Shown here piece by piece: positions 5,772 to 5,831 of a stretch of 5,831 nucleotides of DNA; the stretch's first letter is position 1, and each line of letters opens with the position of its first letter. The notes under the pieces are model-generated. The model was given only the letters and a program-made list of their open reading frames with translations, was not told the origin of the DNA and searched no databases. Origin of the DNA: Actinomycetes bacterium (GTDB lineage Bacteria; Actinomycetota; Acidimicrobiia; Acidimicrobiales; RAAP-2). The DNA is taken from contig JAJYPU010000118.1 of NCBI GenBank assembly GCA_021795095.1, forward strand, positions 1-5,831, read 5' to 3'. Position numbers and translations under genes: made by a program.

Positions 5772-5777
5772 CTCCTT
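5772..5777 (-). promoter_or_regulatory. Strong ribosome binding site (AAGGAG) of the 94-residue gene
   Basis: On the minus strand AAGGAG is followed by CACC and then GTG at 5767. This is the only strong Shine-Dalgarno in the window, and it sets the start of the small gene. Confidence 0.6.
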
Positions 5778-5792
5778 CGTCTTGACGGGCTC

Positions 5793-5798
5793 AGTCTA
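5793..5798 (-). promoter_or_regulatory. Candidate -10 box (TAGACT) for the 94-residue gene
   Basis: TAGACT on the minus strand lies 25 bases before the GTG, which would give a leader of about 19 bases containing the AAGGAG site. It resembles the TAGNNT boxes of the other genes, but here the gene has a leader. The -35 is not clear. Confidence 0.35.
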
Positions 5799-5831
5799 CC
5801 GGGGCCCACTCGGTCGGCCACGCTCGACGAC

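Noticed and set aside
5053..5785. Plus-strand frames over the zincin_2 end and across the 94-residue gene (5053-5706 and 5387-5785).
   Set aside because: Their products are Arg/Ser/Pro-rich or antisense shadows. The zincin_2 ending and the minus-strand gene with its AAGGAG site explain the region better.

Overview
The window is very GC-rich, uses GTG starts freely and is densely packed on both strands. The protein families (a PDZ/Lon-type membrane protease, a DUF2342/zincin_2 protein, and a membrane trypsin-like protein with a cytoplasmic W-x-HPSEL motif) point to Actinomycetota. I would guess an Acidimicrobiia-like lineage. This placement is inferred from protein features, not from a marker gene.

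Layout. (1) 1-1093, minus: a membrane-anchored PDZ-Lon (S16, YlbL-like) protease with an intact Ser/Lys dyad; its C-terminal end runs off the window. (2) 1082-1702, plus: a small acidic HEAT-repeat protein whose start overlaps that of the protease. (3) 1699-2703, minus: an MreB/actin-fold protein with altered nucleotide-binding motifs; its stop codon overlaps the HEAT stop in a shared CTAG. (4) 2704-3182: a 479-bp gap with no convincing gene, ending in an inverted repeat and a promoter. (5) 3183-4268, plus: a membrane trypsin/HtrA-fold protein with a C-terminal PDZ domain, in which all three catalytic positions appear replaced. (6) 4299-5423, plus: a DUF2342/zincin_2 protein whose HExxH site reads QEFVA. 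(7) 5483-5767, minus: a 94-residue protein of unknown function, facing gene 6 across a short hairpin-bearing spacer.

From memory, mycobacteria keep a PDZ-Lon protein (Rv3194c) beside a DUF2342 protein (Rv3195). Here the same two families are separated by HEAT, MreB-like and HtrA-like genes. The notable theme is that three enzyme-fold proteins (MreB-like, HtrA-like, zincin-like) have lost key active-site residues, while the one membrane protease next to them keeps its catalytic dyad. A working idea, which is inference only, is a cell-envelope proteostasis or scaffolding locus in which pseudoenzymes act as adaptors or sensors.

Most genes seem to be led by a TAGNNT-type -10 box placed 6-8 bases before the start codon, implying leaderless mRNAs. 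Applied to the PDZ-Lon gene, this pattern points to an unusual ATT start.
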